Notes: generated by a model from the letters alone, not told the origin. A DNA stretch of 64,000 bases from Blastococcus sp. HT6-4 (GCF_039679125.1 NZ_CP155551.1:1798001-1862000), one strand, 5' to 3'. Counted from the first letter of the stretch, positions 16,362-25,594 are shown. Program-made: numbers and translations.

Positions 16362-17537
16362 TCAGGCGAGGACGTCCCGGAGCACCGGGGCGAGCGACGC
16401 CTTCTGCTCGAGGCCGATGCCGGGTGCGTCCGGGAGCCGCACGTGGCCGTCCTCGATCGGGTACCCGTCGGCGAAACCACCGAAGGGCTCGAAGATGCCG
16501 GGGTAGGACTCGCAGCCGTGCAGGTGGAACGCCGAGGCGATGGACAAGTTGAACTGGTGGCCACCGTGCGGCACGCAGCGGTCGGGGCTCCAGCCGGAGT
16601 CGTACAGCATGGTCACGATCCGGCGGAACTCGGTCAGGCCGTAGCTGAGCGCCGGGTCCATCTGGAGGATGTCGCGGTCGGGTCGCAGCCCGCCGTAGCG
16701 GATGAGGTTGCGCGCCTCCTGGAACGACATCAGGTTCTCTCCCGTCGCCAGCGGCCCCGGGTAGCGCTCGGCCAGCGCACGCAGGTCCTCGAAGTCCAAC
16801 GGGTCCCCGGCCTCCTCGTACCAGCGCAGCGGATGGGCGCTGAGCGCGTCGGCGTAGGCCAGCGCCCGCGCGAGGTCGAAGCGTCCGTTGGCGTCCACCG
16901 CGAGGTCGCAGCCGTCGGGCAGCACGTCCAGGACGGCCTCGATACGCCGCAGGTCCTCGGCCAGCGGGGCGCCGCCGATCTTCATCTTGACCGTGCGGTA
17001 ACCCAGGTCCACGTAGGAGAGCATCTCGGCCTGCAGGGCCTCGATCCCGCGCCCCGGGTAGTAGTAGCCACCGGCGGCGTAGACCCAGACCTTCTCGGCA
17101 GGGGCCGCCGGCGTCCGCGGGTCACGGGCGCGCTCGCTGAGCAGCCGGTTCAGCGGAACGCCGGCCAGCTTGGCGGCGAGGTCCCAGGACGCCATGTCCA
17201 GCACGCCCATCGCGACCCCCCGGTCGCCGTGGCCGCCGGGCTTCTCGTCGCGCATCGCCGCGCGCCAGACGAGCTCCGGATCGATGTCCCCGTGCTCGCC
17301 GATCAGGCTCTCCGGCGCAGCCTCGAGCACCCGCGGGATGATCCGGTCGCGCAGCAGGCCGCCCTGCGCGTACCGCCCGTTGGAGTTGAAGCCGTAGCCG
17401 ATCACCGGCTCCCCGTCGCGGGTCTCGTCGGTAACCAGCGCCAGGACGCTGACGGTCATCTTCGAGAAGTTGATGAACGCGTTGGACATGTCCGCCTCGA
17501 TGGGGACGGTCGTCTCGCGGATGTCGACGATGCGCAT
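16362..17537 (-). CDS. tarD: D(-)-tartrate dehydratase-like enolase-superfamily enzyme
   Basis: 391 residues. The sequence closely follows the characterised Bradyrhizobium D-tartrate dehydratase as I remember it: FNSNGRYAQGG, EKPGGHG, VYAAGGYYYPG, PALSYGL and CVPHGGHQ. Metal ligands D215, E241 and E267, general base K184 (VKMKIGG), K99 and the acid H324 are all in place. It would dehydrate D-tartrate to oxaloacetate in the cytoplasm. The ATG at 17537 follows a GGAG sequence; the frame is open upstream but that part is not homologous. It diverges from a C4/citrate-type two-component system, which fits inducible dicarboxylate use. The exact substrate is inferred from motif identity. Confidence 0.82.
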   Translation of the reverse strand: MRIVDIRETTVPIEADMSNAFINFSKMTVSVLALVTDETRDGEPVIGYGFNSNGRYAQGGLLRDRIIPRVLEAAPESLIGEHGDIDPELVWRAAMRDEKPGGHGDRGVAMGVLDMASWDLAAKLAGVPLNRLLSERARDPRTPAAPAEKVWVYAAGGYYYPGRGIEALQAEMLSYVDLGYRTVKMKIGGAPLAEDLRRIEAVLDVLPDGCDLAVDANGRFDLARALAYADALSAHPLRWYEEAGDPLDFEDLRALAERYPGPLATGENLMSFQEARNLIRYGGLRPDRDILQMDPALSYGLTEFRRIVTMLYDSGWSPDRCVPHGGHQFNLSIASAFHLHGCESYPGIFEPFGGFADGYPIEDGHVRLPDAPGIGLEQKASLAPVLRDVLA

Positions 17538-17660
17538 GGACTCCGACCTCTCTGCCGCCATCGGTCGTCCGTGACGGGCCGGGCCGCGGTGCTCCGGCCC
17601 CCGCGGCCCGTGGCCGGGACGACGATGCCCACGATGCGCGCCGTCGTGCCGCCGAGGCAG

Positions 17661-17680
17661 GATTCGTTCATTTCGTAATC
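17661..17680. promoter_or_regulatory. AT-rich candidate regulator site in the tarD/kinase divergent region
   Basis: GATTCGTTCATTTCGTAATC is a conspicuously AT-rich island in a GC-rich intergenic region, with GATT/AATC ends and a repeated TTCGT. It lies between the tartrate dehydratase-like gene and the sensor kinase. CitB/DcuR-type response regulators bind AT-rich sites, so this is a candidate target. The core CATTTCG also occurs (as CGAAATG, 21396-21402) upstream of the first tctC. Confidence 0.3.
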
Positions 17681-17736
17681 GGGGGGCTCCATGGCCTGCC
17701 GGCCCTCGCCGGTGTGATGCGGGGCACACTGACCGC

Positions 17737-19371
17737 GTGCGCAGCCCCGACCTCCCGCTGCGACGGCGTCCCAGGCCGACCAGCCTGGCGCGACAGCTGC
17801 TGCTGCTGCAGGGCCTGGTCGTCGCCGTCATCGTGCTCACGGCGACGGCCGCCGCATATGTGAACGCGCAACGGACGGCGCAGCACGACGCCGAGGTGCA
17901 GGCGACGGCGATCGTGGCCGCACTCGCCCACTCACCCCTGGTGGTCGACGAGGTGAGCGGCCCCCGGCCGACCGACGTGCTGCAGCCGTACGTGGAGGCC
18001 GTCCGCAGGGACACCGGCATGTCCTTCATCACCGTGTTCGCGCCGGACCGGACCCGCTACACCCATCCCGACCCGTCGGAGATCGGCCGCTCGTTCATCG
18101 GCACGATCGAGCCGGCGCTGGCGGGCCGGACCTTCACCGAGACGTACACGGGGACCCTGGGGCCGTCGGTGCGGGCGACCGGCCCCATCCTCGACCAGGA
18201 CGGCGACGTCGTCGCGCTCGTCTCGGCGGGGATCACGCTCGATGCGATCGGGGCGGACCTCGCCCGGTCGCTGCCCGGCATCCTCGTGGCCGGGCTGGTC
18301 ACCCTCGCCGTGGGGAGCGCGGGCAGCTGGCTGATCAGCCGGCGGCTGCGGCGGCAGACGCGCGGTCTGGGCGCGCCCGTTCTCGCCCGGATGCTCGACT
18401 ACTACCAGGCCGTGCTGCACGCCGTGCGCGAAGGGCTGCTGGTCGTGGACGGGAATCGGCGGGTGCAGCTGGTCAACGACGAGGCGCGCCGCCTGCTGTC
18501 CCTCGACGCCGACCCGAACGGACGCCACGTCAGCGAGCTGCGCCTGTCCGAGGACCTCACGGAGATGCTGTGCGGGCAGCAGCAGACGGTCGACGAGGTG
18601 CACGTCAGCGGGGGGCGGGTGCTGGTGGTGAACCAGGTGCCGGCCCGCGCCTCGGGCAGCTCGGCCGGTGTCGTGGTGACGCTGCGCGACCACACCGAGC
18701 TGCAGGCGCTGACCGGTGAGCTGGACAGCGTGCGCGCGTTCGCCGAGTCCCTGCGGGCGCAGGCCCACGAGGCGGGCAACCGGCTGCACACCACGGTGTC
18801 CCTGATCGAACTGGGCCGGGAGCAGGATGCCGTGGAGTTCGCCACGGCCGAGCTGGCGTCGGCCCAGCGGCTGACCGACCGCGTGGTCGACGCCGTCGAG
18901 GAGCCGGTGCTCGCGGCGCTGCTGCTGGGCAAGTCGGCGACCGCGCACGAACGGGGGGTGCGGCTCGAGATCGACCCCGGCACCGCCGTCGCGGCGACGG
19001 GCATCCCCAGCGGCGAGCTGGTGACCATCGTCGGCAACCTGCTCGACAACGCCATCGACGCCGCGCTCGCCGGTGCCCCTCCGCGTGAGGTGCAGTTCGC
19101 CGCCTGGGTCGACCGCGATCGCCTCGAGATCCGCGTGGAGGACAGCGGGCCGGGGCTCACCGAGCAGCAGGTGCCCCGGGTGTTCGAGCGGGGCTGGACC
19201 ACCAAGGACGCCGACGACCAGCCCTCGGCGGGCTCCGGACGGGGTCTCGGCCTGGCGCTCGTCGCCCAGGCGGTCCGCCGCAACGGCGGTTCGGTCACCG
19301 TGCGCCCGGGTCCCGGTGCGCAGTTCGCCGTGTCGTTGCCCGTCCGTACCGCCGTGGAGAGTGCACCGTGA
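17737..19371 (+). CDS. CitA/DcuS-type sensor histidine kinase
   Basis: 544 residues. Transmembrane helix 1 (~19-42), an extracytoplasmic PAS-like sensor (~45-175) with RYTHPDPSEIGRSFIG typical of di-/tricarboxylate sensors, helix 2 (~182-200), a cytoplasmic PAS (~222-325), a DHp segment with phosphoacceptor H344 (AQAHEAGNRLH) and an HATPase domain (NLLDNAIDAAL, DSGPGL, GRGLGLALV). It probably senses citrate, tartrate or C4-dicarboxylates. GTG 17737 has CACACT six bases upstream and no Shine-Dalgarno (leaderless pattern). It overlaps the response regulator by four bases. It is likely to control tarD and/or the first tct operon. Confidence 0.9.
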   Translation: MRSPDLPLRRRPRPTSLARQLLLLQGLVVAVIVLTATAAAYVNAQRTAQHDAEVQATAIVAALAHSPLVVDEVSGPRPTDVLQPYVEAVRRDTGMSFITVFAPDRTRYTHPDPSEIGRSFIGTIEPALAGRTFTETYTGTLGPSVRATGPILDQDGDVVALVSAGITLDAIGADLARSLPGILVAGLVTLAVGSAGSWLISRRLRRQTRGLGAPVLARMLDYYQAVLHAVREGLLVVDGNRRVQLVNDEARRLLSLDADPNGRHVSELRLSEDLTEMLCGQQQTVDEVHVSGGRVLVVNQVPARASGSSAGVVVTLRDHTELQALTGELDSVRAFAESLRAQAHEAGNRLHTTVSLIELGREQDAVEFATAELASAQRLTDRVVDAVEEPVLAALLLGKSATAHERGVRLEIDPGTAVAATGIPSGELVTIVGNLLDNAIDAALAGAPPREVQFAAWVDRDRLEIRVEDSGPGLTEQQVPRVFERGWTTKDADDQPSAGSGRGLGLALVAQAVRRNGGSVTVRPGPGAQFAVSLPVRTAVESAP

Positions 19372-20036
19372 TCCGGGTCCTGGTGGTCGAGGACGAGCCG
19401 GTCGCCGCCGAGGCCCACCGCACCTACGTCGACCGCACGGCGGGTTTCGGCACTGCCGCGGTCGCCGGCACCGGGGCGCTCGCGTTGGACGCGCTGGCGC
19501 GCGTGCCGGTGGACCTGGTGCTGCTCGACATGAACCTCCCCGACACGCACGGCGTGGAGTTGTGCCGCCGGATCCGCGCCGCCCGCCTCGACGTGGACGT
19601 CCTCGCCGTGACCTCGGCCCGGGAGCTCACCACCGTGCGCGCCGCCGCGGCGCACGGCGTCGTCGGCTACCTGCTCAAGCCCTTCACCTATGCGGCCCTG
19701 CGGGACCGGCTGCTGGCCTACGCCGACTACCGGGACCGGCTGCCCGCGGACGGCGACGCCGCTGGCCAGGAGGACGTCGACCGGGCATTGGAGGGCCCAC
19801 GGCCGCAGCGGCAGGCGTCCTTGCCGAAGGGCATGCACCCCCAGACCCTCGACGCGGTGGTGGCGGTGCTCCGCGCCGCCGACGGGCTGTCCGCCGCCGA
19901 GACCGCCGGCCGGACGGGTACGTCCCGGATCACGGCCCGCCGGTACCTGGAGTACCTGGCGGAGGCAGGGCTGGCCACCCGCACACCCCGCTACGGCGGC
20001 GCGGGCCGACCGGAGACGGAGTACCGCTGGCGGTGA
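19368..20036 (+). CDS. CitB/DcuR-type response regulator
   Basis: 222 residues. Receiver domain at 1-120 with acidic pocket E9/D10/E11 (VVEDEP), phosphoacceptor D54 (LLDMNLPD) and K105-region (LLKPF). A C-terminal HTH (~155-218, LSAAETAGRTGTSRITARRYLEYL) is typical of the CitB/DpiA/DcuR class. Partner of the upstream kinase: the start GTGA overlaps its stop, implying translational coupling. By family it activates carboxylate uptake and catabolism genes. Confidence 0.92.
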   Translation: MIRVLVVEDEPVAAEAHRTYVDRTAGFGTAAVAGTGALALDALARVPVDLVLLDMNLPDTHGVELCRRIRAARLDVDVLAVTSARELTTVRAAAAHGVVGYLLKPFTYAALRDRLLAYADYRDRLPADGDAAGQEDVDRALEGPRPQRQASLPKGMHPQTLDAVVAVLRAADGLSAAETAGRTGTSRITARRYLEYLAEAGLATRTPRYGGAGRPETEYRWR

Positions 20037-20058
20037 GACGCGGCAGGCCCCGGCCGGA

Positions 20059-21285
20059 TCAGCCGACCGGAGGGGGTGCGACCGGGAGGGGCGGTGTCCG
20101 CCGCAGCAGCAGCGCCAGGCCGATCGCGACGAGCAGAAGGCTGGCGACGTAGCCCACCACGGCCGGCCACTGCCCGCGTTCGTAGGCGAAGCCGCCGAGC
20201 CATCCGCCCACGCTGCTGCCGGCGTAGTAGGCCAGCAGGTAGAGCGCCGAGGCGTGCGCGCGTCCGACCCGGGCCCTGTTGCCGACCATGCCGCTGGCCG
20301 AGGTGTGGGCGGCGAAGAACCCGATCGTGAACAGGACGAGGCCGACCAGCACCGCGAGGAGTAGCGCGCTCAGCGTGAGCAGCGCCGCTGCCAGGGTCAG
20401 CAGCACGCCGGCGAGCAGGACGGCCCGCCGGCCGAACCGGTCGCCGAGCCGGCCGGCCGCCGGCGAACTGGTCGTGCCGGCGAGGTAGGTGAGGAAGACG
20501 AGCCCGACGAGGGTCGGTGACAGTCCGAAGGGGTCGTCGAGCAGGCGGAACCCGAGGAAGTTGTACACGGTGACGAACGCCGCCATCAGCACGAACCCGG
20601 TGAGGCACAGCAGCCGGATGCCGGGATCGCGCAGGTGCCGGCCCAGGTGCCCGCGGGGGGCCGCGGGGAGCGGAGCAGCGGGCCGGGCGACCGGCGGGGG
20701 CAGCAGCAGGTGGAACGCGACGGCGCAGACCAGGGCGAGCGCCCCGGTGGCGGCCAGGCCGGCCCGCCAGCCGCCGATGTCGGCGACCACGCTGCTCAGC
20801 ACCCGCCCGGACAGTCCACCGACGGTGTTGCCGGCGATGTAGAGCCCCATCGCGACGCCGACGCCCGACGGCCGCACCTCCTCCGTCAGGTGCGCCATCG
20901 CGAGAGCGGGGAGCCCGGCGATCGCGACGCCCTGCGCCGCCCGCACCAGGAGCAGCACCTCGATCGACGGCGCGAGGGGGGCCGCGATCCCGAGCACCGC
21001 GGCGGTCACCAGCGCGACCGTCATCAGCCGGGTCCGGCCGACCCGGTCGGCGAGATAGCTCATCGGGAGGAGGGCCAGCGCGAGCGTGCCCGTGGCGACG
21101 GAGACGACCAGCGCCGCGCTCGACGGCGGGACGTGGAGGTCACCGGAGATGAGGGGCAGGAGAGCCTGCGGGGCGTACAGCAGGGCGAAGCAGCCCACCC
21201 CGGCGGCCCAGACGGCGGCGACGAGACGGCGATAACCGGAGGTTCCCCGCCCGTGCCCGACGGAGGGGGTGGCGGCCGCGGTCAC
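20059..21285 (-). CDS. MFS transporter
   Basis: 408 residues, twelve hydrophobic segments. The MFS loop 2-3 signature appears as SYLADRVGRTRLM (~50 residues after the first helix) and a second half-signature as GRLGDRFGRRAVLL. It resembles YnfM/arabinose-efflux-type exporters. Substrate unknown. GTG 21285 is chosen because GAGCAT lies six bases upstream; a GTG 36 bases further upstream (21321) is possible. It converges on the response-regulator gene (22-base gap) and diverges from tctC. Confidence 0.85.
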   Translation of the reverse strand: MTAAATPSVGHGRGTSGYRRLVAAVWAAGVGCFALLYAPQALLPLISGDLHVPPSSAALVVSVATGTLALALLPMSYLADRVGRTRLMTVALVTAAVLGIAAPLAPSIEVLLLVRAAQGVAIAGLPALAMAHLTEEVRPSGVGVAMGLYIAGNTVGGLSGRVLSSVVADIGGWRAGLAATGALALVCAVAFHLLLPPPVARPAAPLPAAPRGHLGRHLRDPGIRLLCLTGFVLMAAFVTVYNFLGFRLLDDPFGLSPTLVGLVFLTYLAGTTSSPAAGRLGDRFGRRAVLLAGVLLTLAAALLTLSALLLAVLVGLVLFTIGFFAAHTSASGMVGNRARVGRAHASALYLLAYYAGSSVGGWLGGFAYERGQWPAVVGYVASLLLVAIGLALLLRRTPPLPVAPPPVG

Positions 21286-21475
21286 CCCGACATGCTCTGC
21301 CGGGTGCGTCAGCCGGTCCACCGCAGCGGCCCGTCGGGGCGCCGCGCAGGGGTGCGTACCGGGGCCCTTCCGGCCTCCCGCGTGTACAGAATGGCCGAAA
21401 TGTCGCCTACGTCACACCGGGGGTGCATGGTGTGCGCGACCGGAGCCGGTCCGCGACACCTGGAGGGGTTCACCC
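21286..21475. promoter_or_regulatory. Divergent promoter region, MFS / first tct operon
   Basis: This 190-base gap carries no gene. The tctC-proximal part (21380-21415) is relatively AT-rich (TGTACAGAATGG, CGAAATGTCG). CGAAATG repeats the core of the candidate regulator site at 17661-17680. GGAGGGG near 21462 is the tctC ribosome binding site. Confidence 0.35.
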
Positions 21476-22549
21476 ATGTCCCTGCATCACCTCAACGATG
21501 GCCTCACGCGCCCGCGCACGGCTCGACCCGGCGTCGGCCGGTTCTCGCGCCTGGCCGGCCTGGCCGCCGCCTCCCTGCTGCTGGCCGCGTGCGGCGGCGG
21601 GGGGGGCGGAGCCGGGGGCGAGGAGGACCCGGCGGCCGCGGAGGCCTTCCCGGAGGACGACATCACCTTCGTCGTGCCGTTCTCGGCCGGTGGGCCGACG
21701 GACACGGTGACCCGCCTGGTCGCCGAGCCGATCGCCGAGGAGCTGGGCGCGAACATCATCGTGCAGAACGTCGAGGGCGCCGGCGGCACCATCGCGGCCG
21801 GCCAGGTGGCCGCGGCCAACCCGGACGGCTACACGGTGCTGATGCACCACATCGGCATGTCCACCGCGCCGTCGCTCTACGCCGACCTGCCGTTCGACCC
21901 GCTCGAGGACTTCGAGCCGCTGGGCCTGGTCACGCAGGTCCCGATGACGATCGTGGCGCGCAGCGACTTCGAGCCCGAGACGATGGAGGAGCTGGTCGAG
22001 TACGTCCAGGCGAACGCCGGGGACATCACGCTGGCCAACGCCGGTATCGGTGCCGCGTCCCACCTGTGCGGGCTGCTCCTGCAGGATGCGCTCGGCGTGG
22101 AGCTCACCGAGGTGCCCTACGAGGGGACCGGCCCGGCCCTGACCGACCTCGTCGCCGGTGAGGTCGACCTCATGTGCGACCAGACCACCAACACGACCGG
22201 GCAGATCCAGGCCGGTCAGATCAAGGCCTACGCCGTGACCACCCCCGAGCGGGTCGAGACGCTCCCCGACCTGCCCACCACGGAGGAAGCCGGGCTCGAG
22301 GAGCTCCAGGTCGGTGTCTGGCACGGGTTCTACGCCCCGGCGGGGACGCCGGAGGGCGTCCAGGAGGAGCTCTCCACGGCCATCCTGGCGGCCCTGGAGG
22401 ACGAGAACGTGGTCAGCCAGCTCGGTGAGCTGGGTGCCGCCCCGTTCAGCCAGGAGGAGGCCACGCCCGAGGCCCACCGCCAGCTCCTGGAGGAGCAGAT
22501 CCAGCAGTGGCAGTCGATCATCGAGGAAGCCGGCGTCGCCCCCAACTGA
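21476..22549 (+). CDS. tctC: Tripartite tricarboxylate transporter solute-binding lipoprotein (system 1)
   Basis: 357 residues. Signal peptide with lipobox LLLAAC (Cys39) followed by a Gly-rich linker, so it is a lipid-anchored extracytoplasmic binding protein. The mature part is a Bug/TctC-type receptor: ITFVVPFSAGGPTDTVTR, PDGYTVLM, VPYEGTGPAL and FYAPAGTP. It captures a carboxylate and delivers it to TctAB. GGAGGGG precedes ATG 21476. It is first in the tctC-tctB-tctA operon; a strong hairpin lies in the tctC-tctB gap. Ligand unknown; nearby D-tartrate dehydratase and carboxylate kinase favour tartrate, citrate or a similar acid. Confidence 0.92.
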   Translation: MSLHHLNDGLTRPRTARPGVGRFSRLAGLAAASLLLAACGGGGGGAGGEEDPAAAEAFPEDDITFVVPFSAGGPTDTVTRLVAEPIAEELGANIIVQNVEGAGGTIAAGQVAAANPDGYTVLMHHIGMSTAPSLYADLPFDPLEDFEPLGLVTQVPMTIVARSDFEPETMEELVEYVQANAGDITLANAGIGAASHLCGLLLQDALGVELTEVPYEGTGPALTDLVAGEVDLMCDQTTNTTGQIQAGQIKAYAVTTPERVETLPDLPTTEEAGLEELQVGVWHGFYAPAGTPEGVQEELSTAILAALEDENVVSQLGELGAAPFSQEEATPEAHRQLLEEQIQQWQSIIEEAGVAPN

Positions 22550-22558
22550 CCCACCGAC

Positions 22559-22592
22559 GACGGTGGGGCGGCGCGGACGCCGCCCCACCGTC
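22559..22592 (+). terminator. Intercistronic hairpin between tctC and tctB
   Basis: A perfect 15-base stem (22559-22573 with 22578-22592) closes on a four-base loop, starting ten bases after the tctC stop. Placed within an operon between the binding protein and membrane subunits, it is likely a partial terminator or a 3' mRNA stabiliser that makes more TctC than TctB/TctA. Confidence 0.75.
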
Positions 22593-22617
22593 CTCCTCGA
22601 TACGTGAGGTCCTGTCT

Positions 22618-23079
22618 GTGAACATGCACGGTGCGCGCAAGGATCTCCTTGCGGGTGCGGTATTCGTCGGCTTCGGGTTGGCGTTCGCCATCACCTCCAG
22701 CACCTACGAGGTCGGCAGCGCGCTCCGCATGGGGCCGGGCTACTTCCCCCTCGTCCTGGGCAGCCTGCTGGTCGTGCTCGGCATCGCCATCGCGGTCAAG
22801 GCGTTCGTCGCCGGCGAGGGCGACGACCTCGGACCGGTGCCGTGGAAGGCGGCCGTCCTCCTCGTGGCCGCGCTGCTCTTCTTCGGCTACACCGTGCGGG
22901 GGCTGGGGCTGATCCCGTCGATGCTCGTGACGGTCTTCCTGACGGCGATGGCCGGGCGCAATGCCCGCGTGATCCCCGCCGCTCTGGTCGCGGCGTCCCT
23001 CACGGCCCTGAGCATCCTGATCTTCGTGATCGCGCTGCAGCTGCGGCTGCCGTACGTCGGCCCCTGGCTGCAGGGCTGA
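22618..23079 (+). CDS. tctB: Tripartite tricarboxylate transporter small membrane subunit (system 1)
   Basis: 153 residues with four hydrophobic segments, the size and topology of TctB. Characteristic elements are the early GPGYFPLVLG motif (residues ~40-50) and a conserved G-x-x-PSMLVTVFL in the third helix. It is the small membrane partner of TctA in secondary, ion-driven carboxylate uptake. GAGG at 22606-22609 is eight bases before GTG 22618; ATG 22624 is less well spaced. It is followed by tctA after seven bases. Confidence 0.9.
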   Translation: MNMHGARKDLLAGAVFVGFGLAFAITSSTYEVGSALRMGPGYFPLVLGSLLVVLGIAIAVKAFVAGEGDDLGPVPWKAAVLLVAALLFFGYTVRGLGLIPSMLVTVFLTAMAGRNARVIPAALVAASLTALSILIFVIALQLRLPYVGPWLQG

Positions 23080-23086
23080 CCGGCCG

Positions 23087-24592
23087 ATGGACATCCTGCA
23101 GAACCTCGGCCTCGGGTTCGAGACGGCGTTCACGCCGATCAACCTGCTCTTCGCGTTCATCGGGGTGGCGCTCGGCACCGCGGTGGGAGTGCTCCCGGGC
23201 ATCGGCCCGACGGCGACCATTGCCATGCTGCTGCCGATCACCTTCGGCTTCGAGCCGGTCACCTCGCTGATCATGCTCGCCGGCATCTACTACGGCGCCC
23301 AGTACGGCGGCTCGACCACCGCCATCCTGATCAACCTGCCCGGTGAGTCATCGGCGGCGGTGACCGCGCTCGACGGGCACCAGATGGCCAAGCAGGGCCG
23401 GGCCGGGCCGGCGCTGGCCACGGCCGCGCTGGGTTCCTTCTTCGCAGGAACGGTGGGCACCCTCGCCCTGGCCCTGTTCGCGGTACCGATCTCCCAGGCC
23501 GCGCTGTTGTTCGGGGCGCCGGAGTACTTCTCGCTGGTGGTCCTGGGGCTCATCGCCTCGATCGCGCTGGCGCGCGGGTCGGTGCTCAAGGCGCTCGCGA
23601 TGATCGTGCTCGGGCTGCTGCTCGGCACGGTGGGCCAGGACCTCGGCTCCGGCACCCCGCGGTTCACCTTCGGCTTTCGCGAGCTGTACCAGGGTCTCGA
23701 CTTCGTGGCCCTGGCCGTCGGCCTGTTCGGTGTCGCGGAGATCCTCCGCAACCTCGAGGGGGACATCACCCGCAGCGTCATGGTCCAGAAGGTCAAGAAC
23801 CTCTGGCTCACCAAGGACGACTTCCGCCGGATCCGGGGCCCGGTGCTGCGCGGCACGGGGCTCGGCACCGTGCTGGGCGTGCTCCCCGGCGCCGGCCACG
23901 TGCTCGCCTCGTTCGTCTCCTACTCGGTGGAGAAGCGGGTGTCCAAGCGCCCCCAGGAGTTCGGCACGGGCGCCATCGAGGGTGTCGCCGGCCCGGAGTC
24001 GGCGAACAACGCCGCCGCGCAGACCCAGTTCGTGCCGCTGCTGACCCTGGGGCTGCCCGTCAGCCCGATCATGGCGCTGCTGCTCGGCGCCTTCATCATC
24101 CAGGGCATCGTGCCGGGACCGAACGTCATCAACGACGAGCCCGAGCTGGTCTGGGGCCTCATCGCGTCGATGTGGATCGGCAACTTCTTCCTGGTGCTGC
24201 TGAACCTGCCGCTCATCGGGCTGTGGGTGAAGATGCTGACGATCCCCTACCGGTTCCTCTTCCCGGCGATCATCGCGTTCGCCTCGATCGGGACCTTCTC
24301 CATCAACCGAAATCCCTACGACGTCTACGCGATCGCGTTCTTCGGCATCCTGGGGTACATCCTCATCAAGCTGGGGAACGAGCCGGCGCCGCTGCTGCTG
24401 GGCTTCGTGCTTGGTCCGCTGCTGGAGACGTACCTGCGCCGGGCGCTGATCATCTCCGACGGTGACCCCACCGTCTTCGTCACCCGGCCGATCTCCCTGG
24501 TGCTGCTGCTCCTCGCCGCAGGCGCGTTCGCGATCGCCGTGCTGCCGACGGTCCGCCGCAAGCGCGACGTGGTGTTCGAGGAAGAGGACTGA
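23087..24592 (+). CDS. tctA: Tripartite tricarboxylate transporter large permease (system 1)
   Basis: 501 residues with about twelve membrane helices. TctA signatures are clear: GVLPGIGPTATIAMLLP, GIYYGAQYGGSTTAILINLPGE near the N-terminus and GVAGPESANNAAAQ plus TLGLPVSP in the second half. It is the transport subunit of the TctCBA system. Compared with the second TctA in this window (31382-32899) it has an identical motif layout but different sequence, so the two systems are paralogous, not a recent duplication. Confidence 0.94.
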   Translation: MDILQNLGLGFETAFTPINLLFAFIGVALGTAVGVLPGIGPTATIAMLLPITFGFEPVTSLIMLAGIYYGAQYGGSTTAILINLPGESSAAVTALDGHQMAKQGRAGPALATAALGSFFAGTVGTLALALFAVPISQAALLFGAPEYFSLVVLGLIASIALARGSVLKALAMIVLGLLLGTVGQDLGSGTPRFTFGFRELYQGLDFVALAVGLFGVAEILRNLEGDITRSVMVQKVKNLWLTKDDFRRIRGPVLRGTGLGTVLGVLPGAGHVLASFVSYSVEKRVSKRPQEFGTGAIEGVAGPESANNAAAQTQFVPLLTLGLPVSPIMALLLGAFIIQGIVPGPNVINDEPELVWGLIASMWIGNFFLVLLNLPLIGLWVKMLTIPYRFLFPAIIAFASIGTFSINRNPYDVYAIAFFGILGYILIKLGNEPAPLLLGFVLGPLLETYLRRALIISDGDPTVFVTRPISLVLLLLAAGAFAIAVLPTVRRKRDVVFEEED

Positions 24593-24611
24593 CCTGCCGC
24601 TGCGTCGTGGG

Positions 24612-25529
24612 TCAGGCGGCCAGCGCCAGCCAGAGCGGCAGGGTGAGGAGCGCGGCCGTCGTCGCCGCGGACACCTGTGCGGCCACGAACCCGCCGTTGC
24701 CGTTCATGCGTGCGGCCAGCACGTACGACGCCGTGGCCGGCGGGACGGCGGCGAAGGCGAGGACGACGAAGCGCTGCTCGCCGTCCACCCCGAGGAGTGC
24801 GCACAGCCCCAGCGCCACCGCCGGGACGGCGAGGAGCTTGACCGCCCCCAGGTAGCCGGCCATGAGCCGCTGGCCGCGCGGTAGACCGCCCAGGCGCAGG
24901 GCCGCGCCGACCGCGAGCAGCCCCAGCGGTACCGCGGCGGCGGCCAGCCGGGAGAGCGTCGCGTCGACCGGCGAGGGCAGCGCCAGCCCGAGGAGGTTGC
25001 CGCTCAGCCCGGCGACCGTGGCGATGATCAGCGGGTTGCGGGCGACGGCGAGCAGGACGCCGGGACCGCGTCCGCCGGCCGCGCCACCGGGTGCGCTGCG
25101 GGCCAGCGCCGTCACCGCCAGGACGTTCACCAGCGGGACGGTGACGCCGAGCAGGACGCCCATGAGCGCCAGGGCGGCCACGCCCAGGTGGTCGACCAGC
25201 GCCAGGGCGATGAAGGTGTTGAACCGGAACGCCGTCTGCCACCCCGAGGCCGCCGTCATGCGGTCGACGCCCGGCAGCCACCGGACCCCGGCTCCGAGGA
25301 GGGCGCCGGCGACCGTGGCACCCAGGGCGGCCAGGAGGACGCCGCCGCCACCGGCGGCGGCGAGGTCCGCCGACAGCGTGGTGCGGAAGAGCAGGACCGG
25401 GAAGAGGACGAAGTAGACCAGGCGCTCGAGGTCGACCCAGAACTCCGGTGACCGCCAGGCGAACCGGCGCAGCAGCAGGCCGATGAGGAGGAGGGCGAAC
25501 TCCGGCAGGACCAGCGCAGCCGCGTTCAC
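24612..25529 (-). CDS. AEC family transporter
   Basis: 305 residues with ten hydrophobic segments in two five-helix halves. The auxin efflux carrier/MdcF-like fold is indicated by VYFVLFPVLLFRTTL in helix 2, FNTFIALAL and the C-terminal PPATASYVLAARMNGN. Bacterial AEC members carry malonate, malate or other organic acids. GTG 25529 lacks a Shine-Dalgarno but TAGGCT lies six bases upstream, a close match to the leaderless pattern. It converges on tctA. Confidence 0.85.
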   Translation of the reverse strand: MNAAALVLPEFALLLIGLLLRRFAWRSPEFWVDLERLVYFVLFPVLLFRTTLSADLAAAGGGGVLLAALGATVAGALLGAGVRWLPGVDRMTAASGWQTAFRFNTFIALALVDHLGVAALALMGVLLGVTVPLVNVLAVTALARSAPGGAAGGRGPGVLLAVARNPLIIATVAGLSGNLLGLALPSPVDATLSRLAAAAVPLGLLAVGAALRLGGLPRGQRLMAGYLGAVKLLAVPAVALGLCALLGVDGEQRFVVLAFAAVPPATASYVLAARMNGNGGFVAAQVSAATTAALLTLPLWLALAA

Positions 25530-25594
25530 CGCCGGAGCCTAGCCAGCCGCGGTGGGCCGCCACCCCCGCGTGGGGGTGCCCGTCACCCACCCGG

